Shown: positions 24,179 through 33,306, counted from the stretch's first letter. The stretch: DNA of 64,000 nucleotides from Microtetraspora glauca (GCA_000721275.1 JOFO01000018.1:58749-122748), one strand, 5' to 3'. The notes: generated by a model from the letters alone, not told the origin. Made by a program: numbers and translations.

Positions 24179-25665
24179 CCGCGCCCGCCCCGGCGCCGGT
24201 CGCCGTCGGCGGACTCGCCACCGACGTCCACCTCCCCGACGGCCCCGGCCCGTTCCCCGCCGTCCTCCTCCGCACCCCCTACGACCGCACCCGCCACCGC
24301 ACCGAGGCGCGCGCCTGGGCCCGCCACGGCTTCGCCGCCGTCGTCCAGGACGTCCGCGGCCGGCACGCCTCGCCCGGCCGCTGGCAGCCCTACGCGCACG
24401 AGACCGCCGACGGCGCCACGGCCGTCCGGTGGATCCGCCGCCGGCCCTGGAGCGACGGACGGCTCGTCGCCGCAGGCGCCTCCTACGCCGCCCACTGCGC
24501 CGTCACCCTCGCCCTCGAAGCCCCCGCCGACGCCCGCCCGGACGCCGTCATCGCGGCCGTCCCCGCGCTCGGCGCCGCCGACACCGCGCGCGAACCCACC
24601 GGACCGGAACGGCTCCGCGCCCGCGTCGGCTGGTGGGCCGCCCACGGCGACCGCCCCGACACCGACGAGCACGCCCTCGCCACCGCCCTCGCCGAGGACC
24701 CCGCCCTGCTCGCCCACCTGCCGGTGACCGCCCTGCCCGAGCGGCTCGGCCGGCCCCTGCCCTCCTGGCCGGGGCTCTGGCGGCACCGCGACCGCGGCCG
24801 GCTCACCGCCCTCGCCGCCCGCGCCGGCGTGCCGCTGCTCGCCGTCGGCGGCCACCACGACCACTTCACCGACGACACCGTGGCCCTGTGGCACACCTGG
24901 GGCGGCCCCGCCGCCCGCCTGCTCCTCGGCCCCTGGGGCCACGGACTCACCGCCGAACCCGGACCCGGCGCCCGCCCCGCCCACCACGCCGACCTCGGCG
25001 GGCTGTACGTCCGCTGGGCCCGCCGCGCCCTCGCCGGCGAACTCACCCCGGGCCGGCGCGGCGCCGTCGCGCTCGGCGGCAGCGACCACTGGCTGCCCGC
25101 CGACACCCCCACGGAACCCCGCACACCCCGGCTGGCCCTCCTGCACGGCGCCGCCTTCACCGCCGACCCCGACCGCCCCGTCCGCTCCGACGACCTCACC
25201 GTCCCCACCGGCGGAACGCCCGACCGCTGCCTGCTGGCCACACCGCCGCTGCCGCGCCCCCTCGACGCGCTCGGACCCGTCCGCGTACACCTCCGCGCCC
25301 GCGCCGACACCCTGCACGCCGACTGGGCCGCCCGCCTCGTCGCCCTCACCCCGCACGGCACCGCCGAACGCCTCGCCGCCGGCATCCTGCGCCGCGAGCA
25401 ACCAGCGGGCGAGGAAGCCGAGTTCACCATCCTGCTGGGCCGGATCGCCCGCCGGCTGCCCGCCGGCACCCGGCTCCGCGTCGAGATCGCCGGACACCAC
25501 TTCCCCGCCCACGCCCGCCACCCCCACACCGCCGACGACCCGGTCACCGCCACCCGGCTCCTCGCCTCCCGCCGCCACGTCACCCCCGGAAGCGTCACGC
25601 TCACCCTCCCCGCCCTCACCGCCCGCCCCGCCACCACCGACCCCGCCAAGGAGCTCCTGCGATGA
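24175..25665 (+). CDS. S15/CocE-NonD family serine hydrolase in the RiPP operon
   Basis: This 496-residue protein has an alpha/beta-hydrolase N-terminal half beginning LPDGPGPFPAVLLRTPYDR. The nucleophile region is LVAAGASYAAHCAV, where the family usually has GxSYxG, so the last Gly is replaced by His. GHHDHFTDD and LGPWGHGL likely hold the acid and base residues. A C-terminal jelly-roll domain (LRARADTLHADWAARLVAL ... LRVEIAGHHFPAHARHP) is typical of X-Pro dipeptidyl-peptidase/cocaine-esterase proteins. No signal peptide, so it acts inside the cell. It might cleave leader or C-terminal residues, or hydrolyse an ester or amide on the product. It is coupled to both neighbours by overlaps. Confidence 0.8.
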   Translation: MTAPAPAPVAVGGLATDVHLPDGPGPFPAVLLRTPYDRTRHRTEARAWARHGFAAVVQDVRGRHASPGRWQPYAHETADGATAVRWIRRRPWSDGRLVAAGASYAAHCAVTLALEAPADARPDAVIAAVPALGAADTAREPTGPERLRARVGWWAAHGDRPDTDEHALATALAEDPALLAHLPVTALPERLGRPLPSWPGLWRHRDRGRLTALAARAGVPLLAVGGHHDHFTDDTVALWHTWGGPAARLLLGPWGHGLTAEPGPGARPAHHADLGGLYVRWARRALAGELTPGRRGAVALGGSDHWLPADTPTEPRTPRLALLHGAAFTADPDRPVRSDDLTVPTGGTPDRCLLATPPLPRPLDALGPVRVHLRARADTLHADWAARLVALTPHGTAERLAAGILRREQPAGEEAEFTILLGRIARRLPAGTRLRVEIAGHHFPAHARHPHTADDPVTATRLLASRRHVTPGSVTLTLPALTARPATTDPAKELLR

Positions 25666-27041
25666 CGACGCTGCCGCTGGAAGCACTCGTCGACCCGGTC
25701 TGCGGCCTCGTCCGCAAGGTCAAGCCCGTCGAGCACCCCCCGGGCACCCCACCCCGCTACACCGCGCTCACCGCCGAGATATCCGACGCCCGCAGACACG
25801 GCCTGTGGCCCGCCGACCGGGTCTCCCTCGGCACCACCTTCGGCGACCCCGCACAGGCCCGCGTCGCCGCCATCGCCGAAGGCGTCGAACGGTACTGCGG
25901 CAACCGCGTCCCGCCCGCCGGCCACCCCGACGCCCCGCTGCGCGCCACCGCCGCCGAACTCGCCGACAAGGGGCTGCGCCTGTACGGCCCCGGGGACCTG
26001 CCCGCGTACGCCGCCTGGCAGTACGACCGGGCCGGGTTCCCGTACCGGCGGCTCACCGCCGACACCCCCGCCCTCTGGACGCGCGGCACCGAGCACCTGC
26101 CCGACGGCGCCACCACCGAGGTGTGGGCGCCCGTCGCCCTTACCCACCTCAACTGGCGCCAGGGCGACCTCCGCGACCTGCCCCGCACCCACCACCTCAA
26201 CTACGCGGGCATCGCCACCGGACAGGGACTCGACGACGCCGTCGAACGCGGCCTCCTGGAGACCGTCGAACGCGACGCCCTCGAACTCTGGTGGCACCTC
26301 GACGGCCCCACCCGCGGCATCGACCCCGCCAGCGTCCCCGGCCTCCTGGACGACCTCGCCGGCTCCGCCCTCGACGTCCACCTCGTGGAGATGCCCTCGG
26401 AGTTCGCGCCCTGCGTCGGCGCGATCGTCCACGACCCCGCCCTCGGCCTGTACGCGGCCGGCTTCGCCTGCAAGTACGACCCCGCCGAAGCCGCCCGCAA
26501 GGCGGTCCTCGAAGCCGTCCACACCTGGGTCTTCACCCAGGGCCTCACCGGCCCCGACGGCTGGGTCTTCCAGGCTGTCGACGCCGGCCTCCTCGCCCGC
26601 GGCCTCTACCTGGACCACCGCCCTGACGCCCGCTACCTCGACGCCTGCGGCCCCGACTTCGCACACGTACGGGACCTGGGCGCCCACGTCCAGGTGTGGC
26701 TCGACCCCCGCATGGCGGCCGAGGCCCGCCGGTTCACCGACCCCGCCCACGGCACCGTCCCCGTCGACGCCGTCGAACCCGGCAGCCGCGAACGGCTCAC
26801 CCGCGCCCTCCACGCCGGCGGCCACCGGGTGATGACCTTCGACCTCACCACCGAGGACGTCGCCGAGACCTCGCTGCGCGTCGCCCGGGTCCTCGTCTCC
26901 GGACTCCTCCCCAACGCCCCCGCCGCCTTCGGCTACTTCGGCTGCCCCCGGCTCGCCGACACCGCCGTCCGGCGCGGCTGGCGCACCACCGCGCCCAGCG
27001 GCCCCGAGGACTTCACGCTCGCCCCGCCGCCGCACATGTGA
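25662..27041 (+). CDS. YcaO-domain cyclodehydratase (azoline-forming, SagD-like)
   Basis: This 459-residue YcaO protein shows the ATP/Mg-binding signature pieces: SLGTTFGDPAQARVAAIAEGVERYCG near residue 72, a GIATGQGLDDAVERGLLETVERDALELWW stretch near 200, and EAARKAVLEAVHTW near 285. These enzymes activate peptide amides with ATP and cyclise Ser/Thr/Cys side chains to azolines. Canonical azoline YcaOs end in PxPxP; this one ends LAPPPHM, a degenerate version. The ATG overlaps the hydrolase stop, with AAGGAG before it. With the E1-like protein and SagB-like oxidase it forms a split BCD-type synthetase. Confidence 0.9.
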   Translation: MTTLPLEALVDPVCGLVRKVKPVEHPPGTPPRYTALTAEISDARRHGLWPADRVSLGTTFGDPAQARVAAIAEGVERYCGNRVPPAGHPDAPLRATAAELADKGLRLYGPGDLPAYAAWQYDRAGFPYRRLTADTPALWTRGTEHLPDGATTEVWAPVALTHLNWRQGDLRDLPRTHHLNYAGIATGQGLDDAVERGLLETVERDALELWWHLDGPTRGIDPASVPGLLDDLAGSALDVHLVEMPSEFAPCVGAIVHDPALGLYAAGFACKYDPAEAARKAVLEAVHTWVFTQGLTGPDGWVFQAVDAGLLARGLYLDHRPDARYLDACGPDFAHVRDLGAHVQVWLDPRMAAEARRFTDPAHGTVPVDAVEPGSRERLTRALHAGGHRVMTFDLTTEDVAETSLRVARVLVSGLLPNAPAAFGYFGCPRLADTAVRRGWRTTAPSGPEDFTLAPPPHM

Positions 27042-27048
27042 GGCCGCC

Positions 27049-28152
27049 ATGGACCACCCCGACGACCTCCCCGCCGCCCTCGCCGACGCCCGCTCCGCGC
27101 GCCTCCCCGGCCCCGACACCCCGGCCGGACCCGCCGTCCCCGCCTGGCCCGGACCACCGCTCGCCCTGCCGGAAGCCGGCCCCGCGGAACTCGACCTCGA
27201 CGCCCTCCTCCGGCTCTCCCTCGCCGCCGCCGACACCTCGGGACGCCTGCGGCCCGCGCCGTCGGCCGGCGCGCTCCACCCGGTGGACGCCGTGCTCGCC
27301 GTGGGGGAGGGCTGCTCCCTGCCGCCCGGCCGCTACGGCTACGACCCGCTCCGCCACCGCGTCCACCGCCTCGGCGAACCCCGCGCGGACGGCACCCCCG
27401 GGGTGACCGTCGAACTCTCCGTCACCGCCCGGCGGACCGCCTCCCACTACGGGCACCGGGCGTGGCCGCTGCTGCTCCTCGACACCGGGCACGCCGCCGC
27501 CGCGCTCCACCTGGCGGGCCGGGCGCTGGGCGCGGCAGCGCCCGTACCCCGCCTGGACGGCGACCCGGCGCACGACAGCGTGCTCGCCACCGTCCCCATA
27601 CCCCCGCCCGCCCCCGCGCCCCCGCCGGCCCGCTTCCCGCCTGCCGCGCTCCTGGCCCGCCGCAGCGACCCGCCGCCGCTGACCGGCACCCCGCCCGCCG
27701 ATGCGCTCGGCGCCGTCCTCGCGACCGCCGAACAGGCCGGCGGCACCGAACTGCGCTGGTGCGCGGCCGTGGGCGGCGCCAGGCCCGGACTCCTGGAAGC
27801 GGCCCCCGACGGCGGGACGCCGCGCCGGTCCGCCGCCGGCGACGCCCGGCCGACGCTCGCCGTCTGGGCGGCACGGCAGGCGTGGATCGCCGGCGCGGGC
27901 GCCGTGCTGCTCGCCCGCGGCTGCCCCGCCGACGCCGGCGCGCCGCGCATCCGCCGCACCCACCTGCTCGCCGGCTTCGCCGTCCACCTGGCCCACCTGA
28001 CCGCGCGCCGGCACGGCCTGACCGCCCGGCCCGTCGGCTCCTGGCAGCAGGCCGACCTCGGCGCCGCGCTCGGCGCCCCGCCCGGCAGGGACTGGATCGT
28101 CCACGCACTGGCCCTCGGCACCCGCCCCGCCGACGAGGAGAACACCCCATGA
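27049..28152 (+). CDS. SagB-type nitroreductase-fold azoline dehydrogenase
   Basis: This 367-residue protein has the FMN-binding motif LRPAPSAGALHPVDAVLAV near residue 67, typical of SagB-like dehydrogenases. The C-terminal half (TLAVWAARQAWIAGAGAVLLARG, then HLTARRHGLTARPVGSWQQADLG) resembles a second nitroreductase subdomain. SagB enzymes oxidise azolines to azoles with FMN, so the product may hold oxazoles. It starts seven bases after the YcaO stop and overlaps the first ABC gene (ATGA). A Pro/Ala-rich linker (about residues 180-200) separates the halves. Confidence 0.82.
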   Translation: MDHPDDLPAALADARSARLPGPDTPAGPAVPAWPGPPLALPEAGPAELDLDALLRLSLAAADTSGRLRPAPSAGALHPVDAVLAVGEGCSLPPGRYGYDPLRHRVHRLGEPRADGTPGVTVELSVTARRTASHYGHRAWPLLLLDTGHAAAALHLAGRALGAAAPVPRLDGDPAHDSVLATVPIPPPAPAPPPARFPPAALLARRSDPPPLTGTPPADALGAVLATAEQAGGTELRWCAAVGGARPGLLEAAPDGGTPRRSAAGDARPTLAVWAARQAWIAGAGAVLLARGCPADAGAPRIRRTHLLAGFAVHLAHLTARRHGLTARPVGSWQQADLGAALGAPPGRDWIVHALALGTRPADEENTP

Positions 28153-29891
28153 CCGTCGTCCACCCCGAACTCCGCCGCGCCGCCAGGACCGCCCGCCGCC
28201 CCCTGCTCGCCGCGACCCTCCTGCACGGCGCCGTCACCGTCACCCACCTGGCCCAGGCCGTCCTCCTCGCCCTCGCCCTCGCCGACCTCGCCCGCGCCCG
28301 GACCGAACGCCTGCCCTGGCTCCTCGCCGCGGTCCTCGCCGTCGTCGCCGCGCGCGCCGCCCTCGCCACCCGGCAGCGGCGCACCGCCGGCCGCGCCGGA
28401 GCCGAGGCCAGGGTCGCGCTCCGCGACGAACTCCTCGCCCGCCTCGGCCGGCTGGGCCCCGCCCATCTGACCACCGCCCGCGCCGGAGCCGTCCGCACCA
28501 CCCTCGTCGACGGCGTCGAAGGAGTCGACGCGTACGTCTCCCGCTACCTCCCCCAGCTCCTCCTCACCCTCGCCGTCCCACCGCTGCTCCTCGCCGTCAC
28601 GGCCCTGGTGGAACCCGCCACCCTGCTCGCCCTCGTCCCCGCCCTGCTCCTCGCCCTCGCCGGCCCCCGCGCCTGGGACCGTCTCCTCGCCCACCGCGGC
28701 AAGGAGCACTGGGACACGTACGAACGCCTCGGCGCCGACTACCTGGAAGCCCTCCAGGGCATGCCCGCCCTGCGCGCCGCCGGCGCCGTCCGCCGCACCC
28801 GCGCCCGCCTGGAGGAACGCTCCACCGCCCTGCACCGGGCGACCGTCGCCCAGCTCCGCGTCTCCCTCGTCACCACCGGCATCACCGACCTCGCCATCCA
28901 GGGCGGCACGGCCGCCGCCGCCCTCCTCGCCTGCCGGTCCGCCGTCGGCGGCGCCACCACGGCGACCGGCACCTATCTCGTCCTGCTCCTCGCCGCCGAA
29001 TGCTTCCGGCCGGTCCGCGACCTCGCGCGCGAATGGCACGCCGGGTACCTGGGAGCGTCCGCCGCCGACGGCATCGCCGCCCTGCGCACCGCCGTACCCG
29101 CCGTCCCCGACACCGGCACCGCCCCCGCCGACTGGCCGACCGCACCCGAACTCCGCTTCGACAACGTCCGGTTCGCGTACGCCGGGGCCGAAGGGCCCGC
29201 CCTCGACGGCGTCACCTTCACCGCGCCCGCCGGCCGCACCACCGCGATCGTCGGCCCCTCCGGCGCCGGCAAGTCCACCCTCCTCGCCCTGCTCCTGCGC
29301 CACCACGACCCACGCGAGGGCCGCATCACCCTCGACGGGCTCCCCACCACCGACTACGCCCTCGACGCCCTGCGCACCGGCGTCGCCGTGGTCTCCCAGG
29401 ACACCTACCTCTTCCACGCCACCGTCGCCGACAACCTCCGCATGGCCCGCCCGGACGCCACCGACGACGACCTCGCCACGGCGGCCCGCGCCGCCGGCGT
29501 CCACGACGAGATCACCGCCCTCCCCGACGGCTACGCCACCGTCCTCGGCGAACGCGGCGACACCCTCTCCGGCGGCCAGCGCCAGCGCCTCGCCCTCGCC
29601 CGCGCCCTCCTCTCCGACGCCAGGGTCCTCGTCCTCGACGAAGCCACCAGCTCGGTCGACGAACGCCGCGAGGCCGACATCGTCCGCGCCCTGGCGAAGG
29701 CCGCGGGCGACCGCACCGTCCTCGTCGTCGCCCACCGCCTCGCCGCCGTCCGCCACGCCGACCACATCGTCGTCCTCGACGCCGGACGCGTCGACGACAC
29801 CGGCGACCACACCCGCCTCGTCGAGGCCGGCGGCGTCTACGCCCGCCTCGTCGCCGCCGGCCGCACCCACCCCGGAGACCTCGCCGCATGA
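28149..29891 (+). CDS. ABC transporter, fused membrane and ATPase domains (half 1)
   Basis: This 580-residue protein has an N-terminal six-helix type IV exporter domain (PLLAATLLHGAVTVTHLAQAVLLALALAD, LLLTLAVPPLLLAVTALV, GTYLVLLLAAECFRP). The C-terminal ATPase shows Walker A IVGPSGAGKSTLLALLL, Q-loop VVSQDTYLFHATVADNL, signature LSGGQRQRLALARALLSDA and Walker B VLVLDEATSSVDERRE. The membrane domain is CydD/CydC-like. It forms a heterodimer with the next gene product, which overlaps it by ATGA. In this locus it most likely exports the finished peptide; related fused pairs (IrtAB, YbtPQ) import siderophores, so direction is open. Confidence 0.88.
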   Translation: MTVVHPELRRAARTARRPLLAATLLHGAVTVTHLAQAVLLALALADLARARTERLPWLLAAVLAVVAARAALATRQRRTAGRAGAEARVALRDELLARLGRLGPAHLTTARAGAVRTTLVDGVEGVDAYVSRYLPQLLLTLAVPPLLLAVTALVEPATLLALVPALLLALAGPRAWDRLLAHRGKEHWDTYERLGADYLEALQGMPALRAAGAVRRTRARLEERSTALHRATVAQLRVSLVTTGITDLAIQGGTAAAALLACRSAVGGATTATGTYLVLLLAAECFRPVRDLAREWHAGYLGASAADGIAALRTAVPAVPDTGTAPADWPTAPELRFDNVRFAYAGAEGPALDGVTFTAPAGRTTAIVGPSGAGKSTLLALLLRHHDPREGRITLDGLPTTDYALDALRTGVAVVSQDTYLFHATVADNLRMARPDATDDDLATAARAAGVHDEITALPDGYATVLGERGDTLSGGQRQRLALARALLSDARVLVLDEATSSVDERREADIVRALAKAAGDRTVLVVAHRLAAVRHADHIVVLDAGRVDDTGDHTRLVEAGGVYARLVAAGRTHPGDLAA

Positions 29892-31630
29892 CCGCCACGC
29901 CCCCGCCCTCCGCCGCCGCACCCGACCGGGGCGCCCTGCGCGCCCTGCTCCCCGCCCTCGCCGCCCACCGGCTCATGACCGCCCGCACCTGCGCCGCCGC
30001 CCTCCTCGAACAGGGCTCCCTCGTCGCCCTGGCGGCCCTGGCCGCCCACACCGTCGGCACGGCCGTCATCGAGCACCGGGCGCCCGCCGCCGGCACGGTC
30101 GCCGCGCTCACCGCCCTCGTCGTCCTCCGCACCCTCATGACCTGGCGCGAGATGGACCTCTCCCACGACCTCGCCTACCGGGTCCTCGCCGCCCTGCGCG
30201 TCCGCGTCTTCGACGGACTCGCCCGCAGCGCCCCCGCCCGCGTCGCCGGCCGCCGCAGCGGCGACCTCGCCGCCACCGCCCTCGCCGACGTGGAGGCACT
30301 GGAGTTCTTCTACGCCCACACCACCGCCCAGATCCTCGCCGCCGGCACCGTCTTCACCGGCGGCGCCACCGTCCTCGCCCTCGCGGAACCCTGGCTGCTG
30401 GCCGCCGTCCTGCCCGCCGCCGCCCTCCTCACCGCCGCGCCGTTCGCCCAGGCACGCCGGCGCGCGGTCCGCGGCGCCCGCACCCGGGACGCCCTCGCCG
30501 CGCTCTCCGCCGACACCGTCGAGACCGTCGACGGCCTGCGCGAACTGCTCGCCTTCGGTGCCCTCGGCGCCCGCCGCCGCCGGCTCGCCGCCGCCGGACG
30601 GACGGTGGGCGACGCCCAGCGCGCCGAGGCGACCGCGGAAGCCGTCGCCGCGGCCTTCCGCGACCTCGTCATCGTGGCGGCGGTCCTCGGCGTGGTGGCC
30701 ACCGCCGCCCACTCCGTCACCTCGGGGCGGCTGCACGGCGCCTGGGCCCCCGCGGCGATGGCCCTCGCCCTCGCCGTCCTCGGCCCCGTCGCGGAAGCCG
30801 CCCGCGCCCTCAGCCAGGCCGTCTCGCTGCGCGCCGCCGCCGCCCGCGTCGGCGCCGCCGTCACCGCCCCCGCGCTCGCCCCGCCCCCGGCCGACCCCCG
30901 CCCCCTGCCCCCGGGCCCGCTCGGCATCCGGCTGCGCGGCGTCCGCTTCGACTACGGCGGCGCGACCGTGCTCGACGGCCTCGACCTGACCGTCCCCGCC
31001 GGGCAGACCCTCGCCCTGGTCGGCGCCTCCGGCGCCGGCAAGTCCACCTGCGCCCACCTCATGGCCCGCTTCTGGGACCCCGCCGACGGCACCGCCCAGC
31101 TCCTCCCCGCCGACGGCGACCCCGTTGACCTGCGCGACCTGGACGACACCGCACTCCGCCGCGCCGTCGCCCTTGTCGGCCAGGAGACCCCCCTCTTCCA
31201 CGGCACCCTCGCCGAGAACCTGCGGCTCGCCGCCCCCGACGCCGACGACGCCCTCCTCGCCGAGACCGCCCGCCGCTGCGGCGTCGACCGGATCGCCCCC
31301 CTGGACACCGTCATCGGCGAACGCGGCGCCACCCTCTCCGGCGGGCAGCGCGCCCGGATCGCCCTCGCCCGCGCCCTCCTGGCCCGGCCGCGCGTCCTGA
31401 TCCTCGACGAGTCCACCGCCCACCTCGACAACAGCAGCGACGCCGAACTCGCCGCCGCCCTCCACGACCCCGACCGCACCACCGTCGTCATCGCCCACCG
31501 CCGCACCACCATCCGCCGCGCCGACCGCGTCGCCGTCCTCGAAGCGGGCCGCGTCACGGAGCAGGGCACCTGGGAGGAGCTCACGGCCCGCCCCGACAGC
31601 GCCCTGCACCGCAGCCTCACCCGGCGCTGA
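29888..31630 (+). CDS. ABC transporter, fused membrane and ATPase domains (half 2)
   Basis: This 580-residue partner has the same layout: membrane domain (VALAALAAHTVGTAVIE, LAEPWLLAAVLPAAALLTAAP, DLVIVAAVLGVVATAAH), then ATPase with Walker A LVGASGAGKSTCAHLMARF, Q-loop ALVGQETPLFHGTLAENL, signature LSGGQRARIALARALL and Walker B VLILDESTAHLDNSSD. Walker B ends in Asp-Glu-Ser here and Asp-Glu-Ala in half 1; both keep the catalytic Glu. It is the last gene of the plus-strand cluster, 15 bases before the convergent DoxX-like gene. Confidence 0.88.
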   Translation: MTATPPPSAAAPDRGALRALLPALAAHRLMTARTCAAALLEQGSLVALAALAAHTVGTAVIEHRAPAAGTVAALTALVVLRTLMTWREMDLSHDLAYRVLAALRVRVFDGLARSAPARVAGRRSGDLAATALADVEALEFFYAHTTAQILAAGTVFTGGATVLALAEPWLLAAVLPAAALLTAAPFAQARRRAVRGARTRDALAALSADTVETVDGLRELLAFGALGARRRRLAAAGRTVGDAQRAEATAEAVAAAFRDLVIVAAVLGVVATAAHSVTSGRLHGAWAPAAMALALAVLGPVAEAARALSQAVSLRAAAARVGAAVTAPALAPPPADPRPLPPGPLGIRLRGVRFDYGGATVLDGLDLTVPAGQTLALVGASGAGKSTCAHLMARFWDPADGTAQLLPADGDPVDLRDLDDTALRRAVALVGQETPLFHGTLAENLRLAAPDADDALLAETARRCGVDRIAPLDTVIGERGATLSGGQRARIALARALLARPRVLILDESTAHLDNSSDAELAAALHDPDRTTVVIAHRRTTIRRADRVAVLEAGRVTEQGTWEELTARPDSALHRSLTRR

Positions 31631-31645
31631 CGGAGGACGTCCCCG

Positions 31646-32263
31646 TCACGGCTGCTGCCCGCCGACCCAGCCGCGCCGCTCCGCCCAGTCGCCCGTCAGC
31701 TCCTCCGCCGCCGGCAGCGTCAGGAAAGAGAAGGCCGCCAGGACGACGAGCAGCCCCACCGACACGGCCCACTCCCGGGAACGCGCGACCGGCCGGACCC
31801 TGCGGAGCCGCGTCTCCGGGACCCGCCGGCCGGCGGGCCGCAGGGACCACGACACGACGGCCAGCACGAGGTAGATCAGCGGCGGTCCCCACGACACGGG
31901 GCCGTCGCCCAGCGCCAGATGCGACACCACGGCCCCCGACCACATCAGTACGGCCCCGGCGTACGCCCACTCCTTCACCACCCGGAATCCCGGCACGGCG
32001 AGGGCGACGGCCGCGGCCAGCTGCCACACGCCCGACAGCGGCGCGAAGTAGTCCGGGTAGCCGAGGTGGTCCAGCTGCGCGTCGATCCAGTCGATCGTCA
32101 CCAGGTTCCACGCCGCTCCGGCGGTCAGCTCGAAGACGACGAGGAAGGTGGCGCCCCAGTAGGCCCACAAGGCCCACGAGGCCCGGCGGCGCGTCCGGCT
32201 CGCTCCGGCCCGCTCTCGGCCTGTCGCGTCCTGTCGGTCGTCGGTCGTCCGGACGTGCGTCAT
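31646..32263 (-). CDS. DoxX-like membrane protein
   Basis: This 205-residue protein has four to five membrane helices: YWGATFLVVFELTAGAAWNL, WQLAAAVALAVPG, EWAYAGAVLMWSGAVVSHLAL, PLIYLVLAVVSWSLRP and a fifth AVSVGLLVVLAAFSFLTLP. HLGYPDYFAPLSGVWQL is typical of the DoxX-like (PF13564) family. It starts 68 bases downstream of the ECF sigma factor gene on the same strand. DoxX-like and related oxidoreductase genes are common neighbours and targets of ECF41 sigma factors. Exact function unknown; redox or membrane stress is plausible. Confidence 0.8.
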   Translation of the reverse strand: MTHVRTTDDRQDATGRERAGASRTRRRASWALWAYWGATFLVVFELTAGAAWNLVTIDWIDAQLDHLGYPDYFAPLSGVWQLAAAVALAVPGFRVVKEWAYAGAVLMWSGAVVSHLALGDGPVSWGPPLIYLVLAVVSWSLRPAGRRVPETRLRRVRPVARSREWAVSVGLLVVLAAFSFLTLPAAEELTGDWAERRGWVGGQQP

Positions 32264-32331
32264 CTCGGCTCTCCTCGGCTTTTCGGCTACGGGGGCGTTC
32301 GTGGACGGAGGGGGGTCACGGCCCCCGGCCG

Positions 32332-33306
32332 TCAGCGGCTGATCCGGCGCGGCACGGCCAGCGTGCGCAGCTTCTCCGGGTTGCGGACGGCGTAGACGTG
32401 GGTGATCGCGTCGTCCGCGATCTCGATCAGGAACACGCCCTCCAGACGGTCGCCGCGACGGACGACCAGCGCGGGCGCGTGGTTGCAGGTGACCTTCTCG
32501 ATCCGCAGGTCCGCCAGCGCCCGGCCCTTCTGGAAGAGGGAGGCGAGCCGGGCGGCCACGGCCCGCGCGCCCACCACGGGCCGCAGGGCCGCGAGGGTCT
32601 TGCCGCCGCCGTCGGCGGTGAACGCGGCGTCCTCCGCCAGCAGTTCGAGCAGCCCCGCCACGTCGCCCGTGGCGGCCGCCTTCAGGAACCGGTCCGTGAG
32701 CCGGGCCGTCGCCGCGCCGTCGGCCGGCTCGAAGCGCCTGCGCCGCGCGTGCACGTGCTTGCGGGCGCGGTGCGCCGCCTGCCGCACGGTGGCCTCGGGC
32801 CGGCCGACGGTGGCGGCGATCTCGTGGTGGGTGAACCCGAACACCTCACGGAGCACGAACACCACCCGCTCGTCGGGGCTGAGCGTCTCCAGCACCACGA
32901 GCATCGCCATGGACACCGACTCGGCGAGCACCACGTCCGCCGACGCGTCGTTCTCGTCCACCAGCACCGGCTCCGGCAGCCACGGCCCGACGTACTCCTC
33001 GCGCCTGCGGGCGCTCGCCCGCAGGGCGTTCAGCGCCTGACGCGTCACCAGCCGCGCCAGGAACGGCCGGGCGTCCCGCACGGTCGCGAGGTCCACCGCC
33101 GCCCACCGCAGATAGCTGTCCTGCAGCACGTCGTCGGCGTCGGCCGCCGAGCCGAGGATCTCGTACGCGATCGTGAACAGCAGGGGCCGCAGCTTCGTGA
33201 ACCGCTCGGCGTGCGCGTCGGCGGACCGGGAGGCGTCCCCGGTCCGAGACCCGCGGGCGGCCGTGCGGGACGCGCCGCCCCGGGGCGGTGTGGCGTGTTC
33301 TGTCAT
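32332..33306 (-). CDS. ECF41-type RNA polymerase sigma factor with SnoaL-like C-terminus
   Basis: This 324-residue protein has sigma region 2 (FTKLRPLLFTIAYEILGSAADADDVLQDSYLRW), region 4 (LETLSPDERVVFVLREVFGFTHHEIAATVGRPEATVRQ) and a C-terminal SnoaL_2-like domain. That domain includes LLELLAEDAAFTADGGGKTLAALRPVVGARAVAARL and ends NPEKLRTLAV. The DGGGK motif and the C-terminal domain are hallmarks of the ECF41 group, whose C-terminus modulates activity in place of an anti-sigma factor. ATG at 33304-33306 with GAGGGC before it; a longer frame upstream is unlikely. It probably drives the downstream DoxX-like gene. Confidence 0.92.
   Translation of the reverse strand: MTEHATPPRGGASRTAARGSRTGDASRSADAHAERFTKLRPLLFTIAYEILGSAADADDVLQDSYLRWAAVDLATVRDARPFLARLVTRQALNALRASARRREEYVGPWLPEPVLVDENDASADVVLAESVSMAMLVVLETLSPDERVVFVLREVFGFTHHEIAATVGRPEATVRQAAHRARKHVHARRRRFEPADGAATARLTDRFLKAAATGDVAGLLELLAEDAAFTADGGGKTLAALRPVVGARAVAARLASLFQKGRALADLRIEKVTCNHAPALVVRRGDRLEGVFLIEIADDAITHVYAVRNPEKLRTLAVPRRISR

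Noticed and set aside
28149..31630. CydDC cytochrome bd assembly transporter
   Set aside because: No cydAB genes present; the pair is coupled to the RiPP enzymes, so it serves that locus.
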